Of a stretch of 64,000 nucleotides of DNA, positions 9,123 through 17,539 are shown one piece after another. Positions within the stretch are counted from its first letter, which is position 1, and each line of letters begins with the position of its first letter. The stretch comes from Pseudomonadota bacterium. Lineage in GTDB: Bacteria > Pseudomonadota > Alphaproteobacteria > Rhizobiales > Xanthobacteraceae. Under the pieces are notes generated by a model, which saw only the letters and a list, made by a program, of their open reading frames with translations, was not told the DNA's origin and made no database searches. Position numbers and translations under genes: made by a program. The stretch spans positions 1-64,000 of the forward strand of contig JAEXYA010000070.1 in the NCBI GenBank assembly GCA_023451825.1, read 5' to 3'.

Positions 9123-9264
9123 CCTCTCCCCGCTTGCGGGGAGAGGTCGATTGGAGCGCGCGGAAATCGGGTGAGGGAGCTCTCCATTTGCTCCGAGCTT
9201 GTGGATAGCCCCTCATCCGTCGCCGCTTCGCGACGCCACCTTCTCCCCGCAGGCGGGGAGAAGG
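9123..9264. repeat. Intergenic palindromic element with three stems
   Basis: Three inverted repeats lie in a row: 11-bp arms at 9123-9133 and 9136-9146 around TT, 6-bp arms at 9218-9223 and 9230-9235, and 12-bp arms at 9239-9250 and 9253-9264 around AG. The outer two stems share the CTCCCCGC/GCGGGGAG core. This looks like the dispersed mosaic elements of Rhizobiales genomes. It fills most of the gap between the enoyl-CoA hydratase and tctC and may also stop transcription. Confidence 0.75.
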
Positions 9265-9397
9265 AAACGACCCCTGACCAAAGTCGCGCCGACTATGCAT
9301 CCAGCGCGCTTGATGTCACCGAAAATACCCCTCAGAATAGAACCAACCAAAAGAGGCGGGCGCCAAAAGCTCGCTTGGGGTCATAGGGAAGAAACAA

Positions 9398-10393
9398 ATG
9401 TCCAAGTTGATCGGCGCCACCGCCGCGCTTGCGGCCATGCTGGCTGCTACCCCCATTCTCTCGCCCGCCTATGCGTGGGAGCCAACAAAACCCATCGAAA
9501 TCGTGGTCGCTGCCGGTGCCGGCGGCGCGTCCGATCAGATGGCGCGCATGATGCAGGCGGCGATCCAGAAGAACAATCTGGCCAAGGTGCCGGTGGTGGT
9601 GTCGCTGAAAGGCGCGGCCTCCGGCGGCGAGGCGCTGATCTATATGAAGTCCAGCGACGGCGATCCCAGCAAGGTCCTGATCGCCTATTCGCTGATCTAC
9701 ATGTTGCCGCTATCTGCGAAGATCCCGTTCAACTGGCGTGACCTGACGCCGGTCTCGGTGGTGGCGATGGACCAGTTCGTGCTGTGGGACAATGCCAAGG
9801 GCCCGAAAACCGTGAAGGAATTCGTCGAAGCGGCTAAGGCGGCGTCATCGCCCTTCAAGATGGGCGGCACCGGCTCCAAGCGTGAAGACCACGTACTCAC
9901 GGTGTTCATGGAAAAGAAGACCGGCGCCAAGCTCTCCTATCTCCCCTACAAGTCCGGCGGCGAAGCCGCCACCCAGCTGGTTGGCGAGCACACCGAAGCC
10001 AACGTCAATAATCCCTCCGAAAATCTCGAAGTCTGGCGCGCCGGTCAGGTCCGGGCGCTCTGCGTGTTCGACAAGGAGCGGATCTCCTACACAACGAAGG
10101 TCACCGAAACGCAGTCGTGGAACGATGTTCCGACCTGCAAGGAAGAAGGACTCGACGTGCAGTATCTGATGCTGCGCGCGCTGTTCCTGCCGGGCAAGGT
10201 GACCAAGGAGCAGCAGGCCTTCTATGTCGATCTCGCCGAGAAGGTGACCAAGACGCCCGAATACAAGGATTACATGGAGAAGCAGGCGCTGAAGCCGGTG
10301 TTTCTCAAGGGCGAGGCGATGACCAAGTTTCTCGAAGAGGATGATGCGCTGAACAAGTCGCTGATGACCGAAGCAGGGTTCGTCGCGAAATAA
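9398..10393 (+). CDS. tctC: Tripartite tricarboxylate transporter substrate-binding protein (TctC/Bug family)
   Basis: Periplasmic binding protein of 331 residues. A signal peptide is visible (MSKLIGATAALAAMLAA up to SPAYA, cleavage before WEP). The mature start PTKPIEIVVAAGAGGASDQMARMM is the Bug-family ligand loop, and GGTGSKREDHVL plus YLPYKSGGEAATQLVG form the second ligand-contact region. Bug proteins bind small carboxylates such as citrate, tricarballylate or aromatic acids. The genes for the small and large membrane subunits follow, giving the complete order tctC-tctB-tctA. The ligand is unknown; nearby CoA-transferase and enoyl-CoA hydratase genes suggest an acid metabolised through CoA esters. 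Confidence 0.87.
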   Translation: MSKLIGATAALAAMLAATPILSPAYAWEPTKPIEIVVAAGAGGASDQMARMMQAAIQKNNLAKVPVVVSLKGAASGGEALIYMKSSDGDPSKVLIAYSLIYMLPLSAKIPFNWRDLTPVSVVAMDQFVLWDNAKGPKTVKEFVEAAKAASSPFKMGGTGSKREDHVLTVFMEKKTGAKLSYLPYKSGGEAATQLVGEHTEANVNNPSENLEVWRAGQVRALCVFDKERISYTTKVTETQSWNDVPTCKEEGLDVQYLMLRALFLPGKVTKEQQAFYVDLAEKVTKTPEYKDYMEKQALKPVFLKGEAMTKFLEEDDALNKSLMTEAGFVAK

Positions 10394-10403
10394 GTCTCTC
10401 ACT

Positions 10404-10502
10404 GTCATGCCCCGCGAAAGCGGGGCATCCAGTAGACACTGGCGCTGTTGAATCACACTGGCATTGGCGTCTACTGGATCGCCCGTTTGCGCGGGTGATG
10501 AC
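10404..10502. repeat. Dispersed inverted repeat in the tctC-tctB gap
   Basis: A strong hairpin (arms ATGCCCCGC at 10407-10415 and GCGGGGCAT at 10420-10428, loop GAAA) is followed by 11-bp arms ATCCAGTAGAC (10427-10437) and GTCTACTGGAT (10469-10479). The whole unit begins GTCAT and ends ATGAC, as in repeat families common in Bradyrhizobiaceae. It separates tctC from tctB and could lower expression of the membrane subunits relative to the binding protein. Confidence 0.75.
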
Positions 10503-10555
10503 ATGCTTTTGGGCGCATGGTTCGTGTGCCTCTCTCAATCGATAGAAGCTTGTCC

Positions 10556-11098
10556 ATGTCCAACACCGACCTTGAAATCGTCGTCGACGATCCGACTGCA
10601 CCCGACGACGCATCACCATCTGTTGTAAGTCGCCGCACCATCGAGATCGTTGTTTCGCTGCTGCTGCTCGCACTTGCGGCGCTGCTCGCCTACGACAACT
10701 GGCAGACCGGCATCGAGTGGGATTCCACCGGCCCGCAACCGGGCTATTTTCCATTCTATCTCTCTGTGATCCTTGGCGGTGCCAGCCTCTATGGTCTGAT
10801 TGCAGCACTCTTGTCCGCTGACGCGAAGACGGAGACTTTTGTCACCCGCGCACAGTTGCGGCGCGTGATGCTGGTCTTCGTGCCAACGGCAGCGTTCTGC
10901 CTCGCGACCCAGCTGCTTGGCATCTATGTGGCCAGCTTCGTTCTGATCGCGGGCTTCATGCGCTTTATCGGCAAGATCGCATGGTGGAAATCGCTCGTCA
11001 CCGCCATCGTTTTCACCGCCATCATGTTCGTGACCTTCGATGTCGCGTTCGATGTGATCATGCCGAAAGGTCCGCTCGAGCGGGCCTTGGGACGATAG
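10556..11098 (+). CDS. tctB: Tripartite tricarboxylate transporter small membrane subunit TctB
   Basis: Small membrane protein of 180 residues from the ATG at 10556, which has AGAAG upstream. Four membrane segments are visible: about 23-41, 60-83, 105-130 and 140-160. The segment GPQPGYFPFYLSVILGG is the conserved TctB signature after the first helix. It forms the membrane complex with TctA, whose gene starts 9 bp later with an AGGAGG ribosome site. A longer start at 10517 is possible but lacks a good ribosome site. Confidence 0.85.
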   Translation: MSNTDLEIVVDDPTAPDDASPSVVSRRTIEIVVSLLLLALAALLAYDNWQTGIEWDSTGPQPGYFPFYLSVILGGASLYGLIAALLSADAKTETFVTRAQLRRVMLVFVPTAAFCLATQLLGIYVASFVLIAGFMRFIGKIAWWKSLVTAIVFTAIMFVTFDVAFDVIMPKGPLERALGR

Positions 11099-11107
11099 GA
11101 GGCCGAC

Positions 11108-12625
11108 ATGGAAGCTCTTGGTCTCCTGATGCACGGCTTTGCCGTGCTGCTCACCTGGAAAATTCTGGCGCTGATGATGTTCGGCCTCGTGCTCGGCATC
11201 TTTGTCGGCGTTCTGCCCGGCCTCGGCGGCCCCAACGGCGTCGCCATCCTGCTGCCGCTCACCTTCTCGATGGACCCGACCTCGGCCATCGTGATGCTGT
11301 CCTGCATCTATTGGGGCGCGCTGTTCGGCGGCGCCATCACGTCGATCCTGTTCAATATTCCGGGCGAAGCGTGGTCTGTTGCGACGACCTTCGACGGCTA
11401 TCCCATGGCGCAACAGGGCAGGGCCGCCGAAGCGCTGACGGCGGCCTTCACGTCTTCCTTTATCGGCTCGCTGGTCGCCGTGATGCTGATCACCTTCCTT
11501 GCGCCGATGATCTCCACTTTTGCGCTGAAATTCGGCCCGCCTGAATTCTTCGCGGTCTATCTCCTGACCTTCTGCTCCTTCGTCGGCCTGGGCCGCGAAG
11601 CCAAGCACAAGACGGTCATTTCCATGGCGCTTGGTTTGCTGATTGCCGGCATCGGCATGGATACCGTGTCCGGCAATCTGCGCATGACTTTCGGCTCGCC
11701 GGATCTGTTGCGTGGCATCAATTTCCTCGTCGCCGTCATCGGCTTGTTCGGCATCAGCGAAATCCTGCTGACCATGGAAGAGCGCCTCGCGCTGCGCGGC
11801 CATGCGGCAAAGATCAATCTGCGCACCATCTGGGCGGTCTGGACCGATCTGCCGCGCTACTGGGCGACGCTGCTGCGCTCGTCGGTGATCGGTTGCTGGC
11901 TCGGCATCACGCCGGGCGGCGCCATCGCCGCGTCCTTCATGGGCTATAATCTCGCCAAGCGGTTCTCGAAGGACTCCGAGGGCTTTGGCAAAGGCCGTAT
12001 CGAGGGCGTGTTCGCCCCGGAAACCGCGGCGCATGCCTCCGGCACCGCGGCGCTGTTGCCCATGCTGGCCCTCGGCATTCCCGGTTCCGGCACCGCCGCG
12101 ATCCTGCTCGGCGGTCTGATGGTCTGGGGCCTCAATCCCGGCCCGCTGCTGTTCGTCGAGCACAAGGATTTCGTCTGGGGCCTGATCGCCTCGATGTATC
12201 TCGGCAACGTAGTGGGGCTTATTCTCGTGCTGTCCACCGTCCCCATCTTCGCCTCAATCCTCCGCGTGCCATTCGCGGCCGTGGCGCCGATGATCGTCGT
12301 GTCCTGCGCCATCGGCGCCTATGCGATCCAGAACGCCATGTTCGACATCTGGCTGATGCTGGGTTTTGGCGTGGTCGGCTACGTGTTCAAGAAGATCGGC
12401 ATCCCGCTGGCGCCCTTCACGCTGGCGCTGGTGCTCGGCAGCCGCGCCGAGGACGCGTTCCGCCTCGCCATGATAGGCTCCGGTGGCAGTCTTGGTGTGT
12501 TCTGGTCCAACGGGCTGGTGGGCACCATCACGACGCTGGCCATCACGCTGCTGTTCTGGCCGGTGATCGATCGCATCTTCACGGGCGTCGGCCGCATGCT
12601 GCGGCCGGCGAGTGCAGCGGGATAG
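11108..12625 (+). CDS. tctA: Tripartite tricarboxylate transporter large membrane subunit TctA
   Basis: Polytopic permease of 505 residues, the family's usual length, with about 10-12 membrane segments. Diagnostic motifs are GVLPGLGGPNGVAILLPLTF near residue 35, GGAITSILFNIPGEAWSVAT near 75, and a second inverted copy GITPGGAIAASFMGYN followed by ALGIPGSGTAAILLGGLM near 325. It is the sodium- or proton-driven channel of the Tct system. It ends 6 bp before the convergent CoA-transferase gene, so no long terminator fits between them. Confidence 0.92.
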   Translation: MEALGLLMHGFAVLLTWKILALMMFGLVLGIFVGVLPGLGGPNGVAILLPLTFSMDPTSAIVMLSCIYWGALFGGAITSILFNIPGEAWSVATTFDGYPMAQQGRAAEALTAAFTSSFIGSLVAVMLITFLAPMISTFALKFGPPEFFAVYLLTFCSFVGLGREAKHKTVISMALGLLIAGIGMDTVSGNLRMTFGSPDLLRGINFLVAVIGLFGISEILLTMEERLALRGHAAKINLRTIWAVWTDLPRYWATLLRSSVIGCWLGITPGGAIAASFMGYNLAKRFSKDSEGFGKGRIEGVFAPETAAHASGTAALLPMLALGIPGSGTAAILLGGLMVWGLNPGPLLFVEHKDFVWGLIASMYLGNVVGLILVLSTVPIFASILRVPFAAVAPMIVVSCAIGAYAIQNAMFDIWLMLGFGVVGYVFKKIGIPLAPFTLALVLGSRAEDAFRLAMIGSGGSLGVFWSNGLVGTITTLAITLLFWPVIDRIFTGVGRMLRPASAAG

Positions 12626-12631
12626 GCGGCT

Positions 12632-13825
12632 TCAGACCACCTTGGCCTCACGCAGCGCGGAGATTTCATCCGCGCTGAAACCGAATTCGGCGAGGACGTC
12701 GTCAGTGTTCTCACCGAACTCAGGCGGCCGTGCGGCCATCCTGCTTGGCGTGCGCGACAGCGTGAACGGCTGGCTGACCAATGTGATCTTGCGATTCTGG
12801 TCGTTCGGTACGTCCTGCGCCAGGCCGAGATGCTTGACCTGTGCGTCGTCAAACATCTGGTCGATGGTGTAGATCGGCCCGCAGGGCACGCCGGCGGCGT
12901 TCAGCGTCTCCACCCAGTGGTTCGTGGAGTTCTGCACAGTGTGACGCTCGATCTCGGCATTCAGCGCATCGCGATTTTTGGAGCGGGCAGGGCCAGTCGC
13001 GTAATCCGGATTGGTGATCAATTCCGGCGCGCCGACAGCCTGGGCGCATCGCTCCCAGATCTTGCCGCCGGTTGTGGCGATATTGATGTAGCCGTCCGAT
13101 GTCTTGAACACCCCGGTCGGGATGCTGGTCGGGTGATTGTTGCCGGCCTGCTGTGGCACCTCGCCTTCCATCAGCCAGCGCGAGGCCTGGAAATCCAGCA
13201 TGAACACCTGGGCCTGCAGCAGCGAGGTCTGTACCCACTGGCCCTGGCCGGATACGTCGCGCTCCAGCAGCGCTGTGAGGATGCCGGTGGCACAGAACAG
13301 GCCTGCGGTGAGGTCGGCAACGGGAATGCCCACCCGCATCGGGCCCTGGCCGGGCGCCCCGGTGATCGACATCAGCCCGCCCATGCCCTGGGCGATCTGA
13401 TCGAAGCCCGGCCGCTTGTGATAGGGGCCGTCCTGGCCGAAGCCGGAAATGCTACCATAGACGATGCCGGGATTGATGGCTTTGAGGCTCTCGTAATCGA
13501 TGCCGAGCCGGGCTTTGACGTCGGGGCGGAAGTTTTCGACGATGACATCTGCCTTCTCGACCAGGCGCTTGAACACTGCGAGGCCGCGCGGGTCTTTCAA
13601 ATTGAGGGTCATTGCCCGCTTGTTGCGGTGCAGGTTCTGAAAGTCGGATCCCTGCCGCGGACCGCCTGGTTGCTCGGAACCGGCATCCTCGCTCAGCGCG
13701 TCGATCTTGATGACGTTGGCGCCCCAATCCGCGAGTTGGCGGACGCAGGTGGGGCCGGAACGGATGCGGGTGAGGTCGAGGACGGTGAAACGGGAGAGGG
13801 CAGAGGAGGCGGGGGGAAAAGGCAT
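12632..13825 (-). CDS. CaiB/BaiF class III CoA-transferase
   Basis: Family III CoA-transferase of 397 residues. The N-terminal LDLTRIRSGPTCVRQLADWGA and the VENFRPDVKARLGIDY segments are typical. The catalytic aspartate is most likely Asp171 in GIPVADLTAG, judged by the family pattern. Enzymes of this family move CoA between carboxylic acids, for example formyl/oxalate or succinyl/mesaconyl pairs, through an aspartyl-CoA thioester. It lies convergent to tctA, so it is not in that operon, but both point to carboxylic acid catabolism. Substrates are unknown. Confidence 0.88.
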   Translation of the reverse strand: MPFPPASSALSRFTVLDLTRIRSGPTCVRQLADWGANVIKIDALSEDAGSEQPGGPRQGSDFQNLHRNKRAMTLNLKDPRGLAVFKRLVEKADVIVENFRPDVKARLGIDYESLKAINPGIVYGSISGFGQDGPYHKRPGFDQIAQGMGGLMSITGAPGQGPMRVGIPVADLTAGLFCATGILTALLERDVSGQGQWVQTSLLQAQVFMLDFQASRWLMEGEVPQQAGNNHPTSIPTGVFKTSDGYINIATTGGKIWERCAQAVGAPELITNPDYATGPARSKNRDALNAEIERHTVQNSTNHWVETLNAAGVPCGPIYTIDQMFDDAQVKHLGLAQDVPNDQNRKITLVSQPFTLSRTPSRMAARPPEFGENTDDVLAEFGFSADEISALREAKVV

Positions 13826-13921
13826 TCAATCAACTCCGCAGCCGGGCGTCGAACGGTGGTTAAACTCTTGTGGCCAGCCTCAACTTTGTTCCGAGAAAGA
13901 AAGGCCGACAAGAGGTAACGT

Positions 13922-14818
13922 TTAAAACGTTTCGGGCGGGACCCAGCCCGCTTCGATCAGTTTGGCTGGCTTGACCACAAGGGGGCACCCAAGTCGTTCC
14001 CACAGCGCGCGCTGACCGAGCGCGATAAGTGAATATTCCAGCCACTTGCTCGGTATCGGCAAAAGGCCTGGTGATCGGCCGAGGTTAGCGCGATAGCGCG
14101 CGACCACGTCCCCGACAGTGACGGGCGTGGGATCCGCAACCACGAATGTTTCCATCCTGGTTCTGGGATTGGTCAAAGCCATCCCGATTACTGAGCAGAA
14201 ATTGTTGATCGAGAGAACAGATCGTAAATTTGTCAACTTCCCAAACGGGAGGGGCAGGAAGGATCGTGAGAATTTCTGAACGATTGCAAAGTTACCCTTT
14301 TCGCCTTCACCGTGAATTGCGACAGGCCTTAGGATCGTGAACACGGCTCCGGACAATCGCACAGCGGTTTCGGCGGCGAGTTTCGATCTACCATATGCGT
14401 TCAGCGGCTGCGGGGTATCGCTTTCCTGCTGGACATTATAAGAAAATGGTCCGCATTGGGCTGCGATGGACGATACGAAAATAAGATGATCGACCCCGCA
14501 CGCTACAGCGGCGTCCGCAAGCGCGGCGGTTGCGCGATGGTTCACCAGGTCGTGCATTTCGTCTGGAACCTGTTTGTGGGCGATTCCTGCGAGATGCACG
14601 ACGGCATGACAGTTTTGTAACAGTGGTGACCAATCGACGGGTTCCGAGAGGTCTGGGAGCAGAACATGCGTCACATTTGCGCGGTCGCAAACATACGGCG
14701 CACGCGATGCAGCAACGACTTCAAATCCAGATGAGGCGAGATAGGTCACCACGTGCCGGCCGACAAAGCCGCCGGCTCCCGTCACCAGGACGCGCTTAGC
14801 ATTGCTCATAAATGACAT
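13922..14818 (-). CDS. NAD-dependent epimerase/dehydratase family protein
   Basis: Extended short-chain dehydrogenase of 298 residues. The nucleotide-binding GAGGFVGRH sits at 14-22, the catalytic SSIAA at 116-120 and YGRSK at 142-146. The C-terminal region resembles nucleotide-sugar 4-epimerases or 4-reductases used in O-antigen synthesis (for example WbpV-like proteins). It is the first gene of the polysaccharide region on the left and is divergent from legB. The nucleotide sugar and the exact reaction are not known. A second start at 14809 is equally possible. Confidence 0.82.
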   Translation of the reverse strand: MSFMSNAKRVLVTGAGGFVGRHVVTYLASSGFEVVAASRAPYVCDRANVTHVLLPDLSEPVDWSPLLQNCHAVVHLAGIAHKQVPDEMHDLVNHRATAALADAAVACGVDHLIFVSSIAAQCGPFSYNVQQESDTPQPLNAYGRSKLAAETAVRLSGAVFTILRPVAIHGEGEKGNFAIVQKFSRSFLPLPFGKLTNLRSVLSINNFCSVIGMALTNPRTRMETFVVADPTPVTVGDVVARYRANLGRSPGLLPIPSKWLEYSLIALGQRALWERLGCPLVVKPAKLIEAGWVPPETF

Positions 14819-15293
14819 TCAATTGAGGACGCTGGCCATGCCGGGCATTGGTCGATCCGGCCATAGCGGCTTTTCGTCATTCGGTGGATGTCGTCGTACT
14901 ATCAGTGAGGTCGATGTAAAGAAAGCGCTCAATTGACGCGATAATGGTAATGTTTTCGTGGCAACTGCGGCCAATTTGCTACCAGCACCCGTGTTCCCGA
15001 ACCTTCTTGGGTGAGAAGCGTGCGTTGTCGGCCGATGTCGCAACCAGGTCAGGGGCAATAGGCGAGCGCGATGGCCATCAATATTTGAAAAATCAACGAG
15101 TTCACACGATTACCTGGCTTCCCGCACGGGCAAATGTCCGGGAAACCTGGCAATGGCGGCTTGTTCCTGCAGATCGGTTTCATATACAGCTCATCTCGAT
15201 TTCTGCCGCGTTCTATCTGGTCTATGGATGCGGAGGTGTTAAAAGTGGCCACGACGCGCCGAACTGTTCGGCCCTGCTAAGGACGTGAGAATC
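14819..15293. other. Divergent intergenic region upstream of legB
   Basis: About 475 bp between two divergent genes with no credible coding sequence. It must contain the promoters of both, but no clear -35/-10 pair was found. AAGGA at 15279-15283 is the ribosome site used to choose the legB start. Confidence 0.5.
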
Positions 15294-16292
15294 TTGCAAA
15301 AAGTATTGCTGACAGGTGCTGGAGGATTTATCGGATCGCATCTGGCGGAAGAATTGGTGCGCCGAAATTACAGCGTACGAGCCTTCGTGCATTATAACAG
15401 CATGGGTTCTCATGGCTGGCTCGATACGTTGCCAGCCGATGTTCAAAAACAGCTCGACGTTTTTGCCGGCGACATTAGAGATCCTAACGGGGTGCGCGCC
15501 GCGATGAAGGGCTGCGATTCCGTGCTCCATCTCGCTGCGCTGATCGCGATCCCGTATTCGTATCACTCGCCGGATACGTATGTCGAAACCAACATCACTG
15601 GCACGCTTAACGTGCTTCAGGCCGCGCGTGATTTCAATGTGTCGCGGATCGTGCAGACATCGACAAGCGAAGTCTATGGAACGGCGCAGTTCGTTCCAAT
15701 CACTGAAGAACATCGGCTCCAGGGGCAGTCGCCTTATTCGGCCACTAAAATCGGTGCCGACCAGCTTGCGCTGTCATTCGAGCGTTCCTTCGGTATGCCG
15801 GTCACTGTTTTGCGGCCGTTCAACACCTATGGTCCTCGTCAATCCACTCGCGCTGTCATTCCGACCATCATCACCCAGATCGCGGCCGGAAAGCGCGCGA
15901 TCCGGCTTGGTAGTATCCATCCAACCCGCGATTTCAACTTCGTGGCCGACACCGTCGGTGGCTTCGTCGCCGCTCTCGAGAGCAAGGCTGGCGTCGGTGA
16001 AGTCATCAATGTCGGAAGCGCATTCGAGATTTCAGTCGGCGATACCGTGAAGATGATTGCGGAACTCATGGGTGTCGAGGTCTCGATCGAGCATGACGAT
16101 GTCCGCGTTCGACCGGAGCGCAGTGAAGTCGACCGACTCTGGGCAAGCAATACCAAGGCCAAGGAATTGCTGGACTGGTCGCCGCGCTTCGGGGGGATCG
16201 AGGGATTGCGCAAGGGCCTGGCGGAAACAATCTCGTGGTTTACGAAAGACGAGAACCTGTCGCGCTATCGCGCGAACACTTACGCGCTGTGA
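15294..16292 (+). CDS. legB: GDP/UDP-GlcNAc 4,6-dehydratase LegB-like
   Basis: Extended short-chain dehydrogenase of about 332 residues. It has GAGGFIGSHLAEEL at the N-terminus, TSTSEVYG, and the catalytic YSATK pair near residue 150, with RPFNTYGPRQS after it, the usual order for LegB-type NDP-hexosamine 4,6-dehydratases. It would make the 4-keto-6-deoxy intermediate of the legionaminic acid route. The TTG at 15294 is preferred because AAGGA lies 10 nt upstream; a GTG at 15285 is too close to it. The aminotransferase LegC follows immediately, matching the known order of these two steps. Whether the donor is GDP- or UDP-linked is inferred from the PtmE-like gene at 27039. Confidence 0.87.
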   Translation: MQKVLLTGAGGFIGSHLAEELVRRNYSVRAFVHYNSMGSHGWLDTLPADVQKQLDVFAGDIRDPNGVRAAMKGCDSVLHLAALIAIPYSYHSPDTYVETNITGTLNVLQAARDFNVSRIVQTSTSEVYGTAQFVPITEEHRLQGQSPYSATKIGADQLALSFERSFGMPVTVLRPFNTYGPRQSTRAVIPTIITQIAAGKRAIRLGSIHPTRDFNFVADTVGGFVAALESKAGVGEVINVGSAFEISVGDTVKMIAELMGVEVSIEHDDVRVRPERSEVDRLWASNTKAKELLDWSPRFGGIEGLRKGLAETISWFTKDENLSRYRANTYAL

Positions 16293-16297
16293 AGGCC

Positions 16298-17539
16298 ATG
16301 AGTCGTTCGCCAGTGAGTAGCTCGTCAGTGCTTTCCGATGGCTCCTCGGATTTCGCCATGGAGGCGATCCTCGATGCGGTTGACAAGGTGCTTGTCGATG
16401 CCGTTCGCCCTGTAGCGTTGCATGAGCCTCGGCTTGGCGCGCGAGAGCGCGAGTTGGTTGTCGATTGTATCGATACCAATTGGGTCTCGACAGCCGGCAA
16501 ATATGTAACTCGATTCGAAGAGATGGTCGCTGCAGCAACGGGCGTCCGCCATGCGGTTGCCATCGTCAACGGAACAGCGGCTTTGCACGCGGCGTTACTG
16601 CTTGAAGGCGTGCGAGCCAATGACGAGATTTTGCTGCCCGCGGCCACTTTTGTCGCAACCGCGAACGCAGTCAGCCACGCCGGCGCCATCCCGCATTTCA
16701 TTGACTCGACTTGGGACACACTGGGCGTCGATCCTGCTGCGCTCGATGTGCATCTGAGCGAAATCGCCGTTCGCAAGAATGGCGAGACGATCAACAGGCA
16801 GACCGGCCGGCGCATCAGCGCGATCGTTCCAGTGCATGTGTTCGGACATCCGGTCGATATGGCCCGTTTGACGGAAGTGGCGACGCGCTTCGGTCTTGTG
16901 GTTGTGGAAGATGCAACGGAGTCACTCGGATCGAGTTGGAACGGCGTGTCGTGCGGCACCTTCGGTCATTCGGCGGTCTTGAGTTTCAACGGCAACAAGA
17001 TCATCACGACCGGCGGCGGCGGCATGATCCTGACCAATGACGACGCATTTGCACGGCACGCCCGACATTTCACGTCGACGGCGAAGATGGCGCATGCCTG
17101 GGCCTTTGATCACGACGAGGTGGCGTACAATTATCGTCTGCCGAACATCAATGCCGCGCTTGGCTGCGGCCAGATGGAAAGATTGTCGGGAATGGTGGAC
17201 GCCAAGAGGGAATTGGCGGCGCGCTATCTCGATGTCTTCGCGAATATGCCGAATGCTCGCATCTTTCGGGAGCCGGACGGCGCGAGGAGCAATTACTGGC
17301 TCAATGCGCTGATCGTCGGTGAGGAATGGACCTCCAAGCGCGACGAATTGCTCGCGGCGTTTCATGCGCGGGGTATCCATGCGCGCCCACTTTGGAAGCC
17401 GATGCATTTGCTTCCGATGTATCAGGGATGCCCGCGCTCCGTGTTGACCGTCGCAGAAGACATGTACGAGCGTTGCATCAACCTGCCCAGCAGTCCGTTC
17501 CTGGCCGCTGGTGAGCGCACAAACGTGAATCAAAACTGA
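16298..17539 (+). CDS. legC: LegC-like PLP aminotransferase (NDP-4-keto-6-deoxy-GlcNAc C4 aminotransferase)
   Basis: DegT/DnrJ/EryC1 aminotransferase of about 413 residues. PVALHEPRLGARERELV and the nearby NWVSTAGKYVTRFEE are characteristic of the LegC branch. VVVEDATES holds the cofactor aspartate and FNGNKIITTGGGG the Schiff-base lysine Lys234. It would transfer an amino group from glutamate to C4 of the LegB product. It starts 5 bp after the legB stop, and its stop shares one base with the next start, so the three genes are coupled. The ATG at 16298 was chosen; another ATG at 16358 is possible. Confidence 0.87.
   Translation: MSRSPVSSSSVLSDGSSDFAMEAILDAVDKVLVDAVRPVALHEPRLGARERELVVDCIDTNWVSTAGKYVTRFEEMVAAATGVRHAVAIVNGTAALHAALLLEGVRANDEILLPAATFVATANAVSHAGAIPHFIDSTWDTLGVDPAALDVHLSEIAVRKNGETINRQTGRRISAIVPVHVFGHPVDMARLTEVATRFGLVVVEDATESLGSSWNGVSCGTFGHSAVLSFNGNKIITTGGGGMILTNDDAFARHARHFTSTAKMAHAWAFDHDEVAYNYRLPNINAALGCGQMERLSGMVDAKRELAARYLDVFANMPNARIFREPDGARSNYWLNALIVGEEWTSKRDELLAAFHARGIHARPLWKPMHLLPMYQGCPRSVLTVAEDMYERCINLPSSPFLAAGERTNVNQN

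Noticed and set aside
9123..9264. CRISPR array
   Set aside because: Only palindromic stems of unequal length are present; there are no regular direct repeats with unique spacers.
10613..12163. Minus-strand frame of 516 codons over tctB and tctA
   Set aside because: Antisense of clear membrane-protein genes; the sequence is low-complexity and rich in Gln, Arg and Glu.
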